Below are positions 19,626 through 23,732 of a stretch of DNA of 23,732 bases, piece after piece (the stretch's first letter is position 1; each line of letters opens with the position of its first letter). The notes under the pieces were generated by a model, which was not told the origin of the DNA, did not search any database, and was given only the letters and a program-made list of their open reading frames with translations. The DNA comes from Silene noctiflora (Eukaryota > Streptophyta > Magnoliopsida > Caryophyllales > Caryophyllaceae). The stretch is from the NCBI GenBank assembly GCA_009801015.1, contig VHZZ01000239.1:118474-142205 (forward strand), written 5' to 3'. The translations under genes and the position numbers were made by a program.

Positions 19626-20846
19626 GGTAATTCCTGATACGATGCCGGACATGTGGTAGAGAACTGAGAGAAAAAGAATCGTGAGCCGGTATGACCTCCA
19701 GTAGGGTTTAAATTGATGTGTATAATATATGGTTTTGGCAGACCCCGGGTTCCGAAATAAAAAATTTCGGAAATTTAACCGAGGGTTCCTCGAGTTAGAT
19801 ATAAAGAGGCCACATAAATTCTGAGAAGCAACTATGGTTATTTGGTGGTGGTGGTTTGCGATAAACCAGCCTCGATCGAAAATCGGATCATCGTATAAAA
19901 GCGATCTATACTTATTTTTTTGGGCATGAAATCGAATAATGAATCTCTTGAGCATATCCCAGATATGTGATAAAAACCGGGAGTAAAAGAAATTTGACTC
20001 GGTACGACCTCCTAAACGACTCAAATTGAAGTGTATAAATGAATAATACACAGTCTTTCGGTGATTCCCGGGTCCCTGAACAAATATATCCGGAAATCAA
20101 ACTGAGAGTTCCTCGGTTTATAAAAAGTGACCACAATTTTTTTGAAGAGAAACTGAGTTGATTTGAGGGAACCTGCATGTGAAAACGAGTCCCAACCGAA
20201 AATCGGATAATCGTAAAAGAATGGATTAATATTTGTTATTTGAGGCTGAAATGAAATAAGTTATTAATGTAACACCCCCACACTCCAAAGTGCCTTACCA
20301 AGGCCACCTCGAGTATAAAGGTGTTACCATCTCGGTTTCCCGAGGCAATGATAATCATCAGACAATAAATAAACATATTTAAATAATAGTTTAACCGATT
20401 ACATCAAAACTGTATAACCAGAAATACAAAAACCCAAAAGATAAATTCAAACTCATATCTAAACATTAGCTATTGATCTCTGACACAGCGGAAGCCTCTA
20501 TCTCGTGATGATCACCCAGCCATCCCATGCGCATATAAGCCATACCTGCTCAACAACTGCTCACCATCCCCGAATGGATCATCACAGATTACACACACAC
20601 ATAATCGGGGTCAGTTACTGATAACCAAAAGCAATCAAAGGCAACATCACATCCACACCACACACCAACTCCTCCATCACTCCACATCACTGACTACACA
20701 CCCAAGGTGTGTAGCCCTGCCAGTGGGGGACCATAGCCGTTCCCACCTAAGTCCCGCTCATCTTATCCGAGCGATGAACCCTGTTCCTTAATGTGCACAT
20801 CCCCTCCCGTGGCGGGTTCCACGGAGGGCGAATCAAGGGCGTGAAG

Positions 20847-20882
20847 CCACTTCCGCAAGTGACTCCACTTCCGCAAGTGACT
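20847..20882 (+). repeat. 18-bp tandem repeat in solo LTR
   Basis: CCACTTCCGCAAGTGACT occurs twice head to tail (20847-20864 and 20865-20882), followed by a partial third CCACT. Each unit contains the near-palindrome CACTTCCGCAAGTG. It may be a repeated protein-binding or hairpin element in the LTR; function unknown. Confidence 0.85.
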
Positions 20883-21417
20883 CCACTCAGTCGAGGACGC
20901 ACCTCGCAACACACCACACCACCATACCACCACCAATCTCCGCATACAAACCACACAACATACACAATACAATAATCAAACCAAAATGCCAAACAAATCA
21001 ACAACTGAGTAGGGAAACCCTACTTGAACAGCAATCGCCACGTATCAATCAATGCTCAGAAACGATCCTCTACGAATTCGCCTCCTATATGACATACACT
21101 TACATAATCACAAATCACCCTCAAAAACCCCCAAACACCCAATTAGGGTTTTAACCATCATCAACCAAAGGACACAAAATCATTATTTAAAACTTACTCT
21201 CGAGACAAGGAATGAGATGACGCAAACGACACCGAAAATCGACGACACAAGCTCCTGGATTTGCAAATAACGCGAGAGAGGAAAGGCAACGATCTCCCTT
21301 TTGAAAGGATTTTGTGAAAGTATGTATTATGATTAATGAGGGAAACCGTCAATTGTAATTAACATATAATCTCGCGTTATTAACAAAGCCCAAAAGATTA
21401 AACCCGTAAGACAGACT

Positions 21418-21523
21418 TACTCGATCGAGTACCCCGCCTACTCGATCGAGTACCCATCAGGCAGAGCCTGATTCCAAAACTGATATGACTTACTCGACAG
21501 AGTAAGTCCTACTCGATAGAGTA
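21418..21523. repeat. cluster of four 14-bp palindromes near LTR 3' end
   Basis: TACTCGATCGAGTA is perfect at 21418-21431 and 21439-21452. The variants TACTCGACAGAGTA (21491-21504) and TACTCGATAGAGTA (21510-21523) follow. They sit about 30-135 bases before the LTR end. No known factor is assigned. Confidence 0.85.
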
Positions 21524-21782
21524 ACTCTAGGCACAGAAAACCGTAGTATTACAATTAATTCCTGACGTGACCTCTGGACACGTGGTAGAAAAACCGGAAG
21601 GAATAGAAATGTGTGTCGGTACGAGTGTACGACCTCCTGAAGAGCTCAAATGTAAGTTTAATTCACGATTTTGGGAATTCCCGGGTCCCGGAATAAAAAT
21701 GTTCAGAAATCGGACTGAGAATTACTCGAGTCAGATAAAGAGGTCAGACAAACTTTGAGAAACAACGAAGGTTATTTGAGGG

Positions 21783-21955
21783 TGCAGTATTAGCGAATAA
21801 TATCCCATATGGACTCATATGGGATAATGACTCCATATGGGATAATATTAAGATATTATAAAAGAATATTAATGAGATATATTCTATGTTTCGGAATAAG
21901 TTAATTTTAATTCTAGATAATGACTGCATATGGGATATTTTTTCCTAATATGCAG
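21783..21955. mobile_element. 163-bp MITE (21788-21950) in satellite, TSD TGCAG
   Basis: The satellite monomer is interrupted between GAGGGTGCAG and GTATGCGATAAAC by 163 bases flanked by TGCAG at 21783-21787 and 21951-21955. The ends are inverted: TATTAGCGAATAATATCCC at the left and, reverse-complemented, TATTAGGAAAAAATATCCC at the right. Both continue into CATATG. The interior repeats CATATGGGATA several times, giving nested hairpins near the left end. No coding. The superfamily is not certain; a 5-bp duplication is unusual for most MITEs. Confidence 0.65.
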
Positions 21956-22005
21956 GTATGCGATAAACTAGCCTTGGTCGAAAATCAGATCATCGATCGC
22001 GTAAC

Positions 22006-23410
22006 TGATGTATGCATTTTATATTCACTTTTCTTACCATTTTGACACACATTTCTATGCACATTAAATGCTCTTAGGAGTTATTTCAGCGTCAAATTCT
22101 CCACATTTGCTACTTCGGTGTATTATTGGTTTTGCAGTAAACAACCCTTGGTTGCGCATTTTGAGCCGATTCTTAAGCACATGGAGATTTGGAAGAGCTA
22201 TAGATCGTATTTCCTACTGCTAAGGAAGCTTATCGTACATTTGAAGAGGTTAAGGGTTGAATTAGACCCTTACTTGATAATTGGTGATAGTTTGGAGTGA
22301 TATTACGAGCTCCACATTACTAGTGCCTACTTTAAAGAGCCATAACTCGAGTTATACAAATGATAATCAAGTAATTCAAATTAGCGGTGAAACTTTATCC
22401 TGTTAGCTTTCTAACGCCACCGAAAACGTCCATTTGTTCCAACTAATGAAGAAATGACGGCCGTTTGAAATTCAGTGCGCGTTGCAGGAAATGCGCAAAG
22501 ACAAATAGTCGATCGACTGGTGTTTTTGGTCGATCGACTAAGTTCAGCTTGACATGTTTGATTAGTCAACTTGGTCGATCGGCTAAAGTTATTTATCAGA
22601 CGTTTTTACTCGTGGCTTTGGCCCATTAGTTACTTAATTACTCTAACTTTTTAACTGAGTATTTAAACTAGTTTTACTAAACATATTAGGGCATCTTGAT
22701 TTTTCTGCAAAAACTCTCCTTACGTCTCTTTACTCTCAACTTTTGGACCTGGAAACTTGTAATTATTTCCTTTATTCGGTAATTCAATCAACCCTTATTC
22801 TTAATTTTAATTCTTTCCCTTTATTCCTCTTTTTCTCCTGTTCTCTTTGTTTCTTTTATCATACGTTTATTTGCTATTCTTGTATTTTCATTATGTTTAA
22901 TCTAGTTATCGCTATTATTGTTAATTTCGCTAGTTTCATTATGCATAGCTAAATTTCTTATGCTAGGATTTAGGGGAACCACAGTTGTAGGACATTTTTA
23001 AGTTAGGATATTAGGGCTTGCATTTTTACTACGCTGAATTGTTAATCGCGGCAATTATATGCATGTGATTAATTGACCATATTGTTGAACCTTGACTTGG
23101 ATCGAGAGATTGGAAGGGGTAAAGACTTGCTACGAACAATAGAATACCCTAATTAAAGCAAGAGAAAATTAGAAGTATCCTAGGGTGAATAGTGGACCGA
23201 GAGGACCTGTTCATTACCCTTCAGACCGTAATTGTGCTGACATTTGATCCTACCGTAGACCGTTATAGACCGTGGTGAACCGACAATCCTAGCTATTTCC
23301 CCCTATATTTGTTATACTCATTCTTTTTTTTAATCCCTTTTACTCTTTATTTCACAACTCGATTGTCTCCCTGTGGATACGATCCCGACTTCCTTTGCTG
23401 CATTAATTTA
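22006..23410 (+). mobile_element. second LTR (Tat/Athila-like Ty3), 3' truncated
   Basis: The satellite stops around 22006, where a TGATGTATGC possible LTR start begins. The block then runs about 1.4 kb without coding and ends in CTCCCTGTGGATACGATCCC followed by GACTTCC, a phrase I recognise from the 3' part of plant Tat/Athila-group LTRs shortly before their primer-binding site. No primer site or second LTR is in the window. The LTR also carries three TCGATCGA-cored palindromes (22507-22583). The left boundary is uncertain by about 10 bases because satellite and LTR start look alike. Confidence 0.55.
22507..22583. repeat. three TCGATCGA-cored palindromes in second LTR
   Basis: AGTCGATCGACT (perfect, 22507-22518), GTCGATCGAC (22529-22538) and GTCGATCGGC (22574-22583, one change). 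They are arranged with 10-40 base gaps, similar in style to the palindrome cluster of the solo LTR but with different outer bases. Confidence 0.8.
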
Positions 23411-23732
23411 AACCACTTAAATTATTTTATTTTTTTGAAAGAAAGGATCAATTCATTAATAAATAGTCATACGACATCTACAACATGTGTCAAATTTGAC
23501 CGTATACAAATCGATTAAAACCAAATAAAATAAAATCTCGTTCAAAGAAAGATCTGTAAACTTGAATGGCTCCAGGACACGTCCTCTATCATATCACCGC
23601 AAACGACTTTTCACAAGAGGATCATAGAATCTTGAGTCTTGACGAGAAACGATTTCATCTGACCAAGTTGAGTGCAACCAACAAACAGACAACATATGTA
23701 ATACCATATAACGATCCATTACGAAACTGATC
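23411..23732 (-). mobile_element. antisense LINE 3' end (possible), runs off window
   Basis: On the minus strand the sequence ends TTATTAATGAATTGATCC then TTTCTTTCAAAAAAATAAAATAA, which resembles the 3' tail of plant L1-type LINEs (a TTAATAAA-like stretch, then CTTTCAAAA and a poly-A). It would have inserted into the preceding LTR, since the LTR text breaks off here. No reverse transcriptase coding is in the visible 300 bases. The call rests on the tail style only. Confidence 0.35.

Larger units (their letters stand above)
20263..21558 (+). mobile_element. solo LTR (20268-21553) with ATTAA target duplication
   Basis: A 1286-base block opens TGTAACACCCCCACACTCC and closes GTAGTATTACA, so the termini are TG...CA with TGTAA/TTACA inverted. 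It is flanked by ATTAA at 20263-20267 and 21554-21558. Removing it with one copy of ATTAA restores the satellite reading AAATAAGTTATTAATTCCTG, which matches the monomer consensus. There is no internal domain, primer site or second LTR, so it is a solo LTR formed by LTR-LTR recombination. The start is of a kind common in plant Ty3/gypsy LTRs. Orientation is inferred from that start; no polyadenylation site was assigned. Confidence 0.85.
16987..22005 (+). repeat. tandem satellite array of two ~313-bp monomers (A/B dimer)
   Basis: Two related monomer types alternate. Type A begins GGTAATTCCTGATGC and type B begins GGTATCTCTTGAACAG; both share GAGAAAAAGAAATGTG, GGCTCAAATTGAAGTGTATA and CGGAATAAAAATGTTCGGAA. 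Units by their start words: partial tail to 17008; A 17009-17320; collapsed unit 17321-17424; B 17425-17741; A 17742-18053; B 18054-18365; A 18366-18678; B 18679-18997; A/B chimera 18998-19311; chimera 19312-19625; A 19626-19939; B 19940-20259; A from 20260, split by two insertions, to about 22005. Monomers are 312-320 bases, so the dimer is about 625-637. Copies are visibly diverged, so this is not a young, homogenised block. The length resembles the ~313-bp subtelomeric satellites reported from Silene; that match is a recollection. Confidence 0.9.

Noticed and set aside
19518..20051. 177-codon minus-strand open frame in the satellite
   Set aside because: Similar minus-strand peptide pieces recur in each monomer with shifting frames and stops; this is open-frame noise of a low-stop tandem repeat, not a gene.
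20793..21270. Open frames within the solo LTR
   Set aside because: Short, repetitive, and fully inside a non-coding LTR with no gag/pol similarity.
21418..22583. Palindrome clusters considered as a CRISPR-like array
   Set aside because: The repeats are short, spacers are irregular, they sit inside LTRs of a plant genome, and no cas genes exist.

Overview
The window is plant nuclear DNA, almost certainly from a eudicot and plausibly from Caryophyllales/Caryophyllaceae. It has AT-rich intergenic DNA, a gene with many short introns that use plant-type GT-AG sites, and a dense layer of plant transposons. The closer guess of Silene or a relative rests only on the ~313-bp satellite monomer and the style of the LTRs, and it is inference. 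Ambiguous bases (n) occur at 1202, 1215, 1222, 3043 and between 7061 and 7123.

Layout. Positions 1-5570 contain no gene. They hold a Helitron-like region with a degenerate GGGAGTAGTGAAAGTAA minisatellite (1-1469), a second Helitron-like 3' end (to 3163), a 188-bp Mutator-like MITE with a 9-bp target duplication (3415-3602), a 565-bp hAT-like element built of CCCGA motifs with an 8-bp target duplication (3787-4351), a minus-strand tRNA-derived (SINE-like) head (4380-4452) and a Stowaway-like MITE (4704-4916). Positions 5773-16041 are a complete 18-exon gene for the ribosome biogenesis GTPase BMS1 (1170 aa, + strand). All splice phases close. One of its 17 introns (intron 11) is a minor-spliceosome U12-type AT-AC intron. 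Telo-box motifs lie in its leader. Intron 3 carries a 676-bp Mutator-like element with a GC-rich core, and other introns carry SINE-like debris and long direct repeats.

Downstream of the gene, a CCCGA-rich hAT-like relic (16596-16986) abuts a tandem satellite array (about 16987-22005). The array is built from two related ~313-bp monomers, A and B, that alternate as a ~625-bp dimer, interrupted by two A/B chimeric monomers and one collapsed unit. The last A monomer is split by two clean insertions: a 1286-bp solo LTR (20268-21553, target duplication ATTAA) and a 163-bp MITE (21788-21950, target duplication TGCAG). From about 22006 a second, different LTR of Tat/Athila style runs to about 23410. 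It is then cut off by what looks like the 3' end of an antisense LINE, which continues to the window edge.

No second protein-coding gene is supported. The remaining open frames are short and come from repeats, introns or shadows of BMS1 exons. The most notable points are the U12 AT-AC intron inside a housekeeping ribosome-assembly gene, the two-monomer satellite with crossover monomers lying under 1 kb from an active-looking gene, and two unrelated LTRs that both carry clustered palindromes with a TCGATCGA core.
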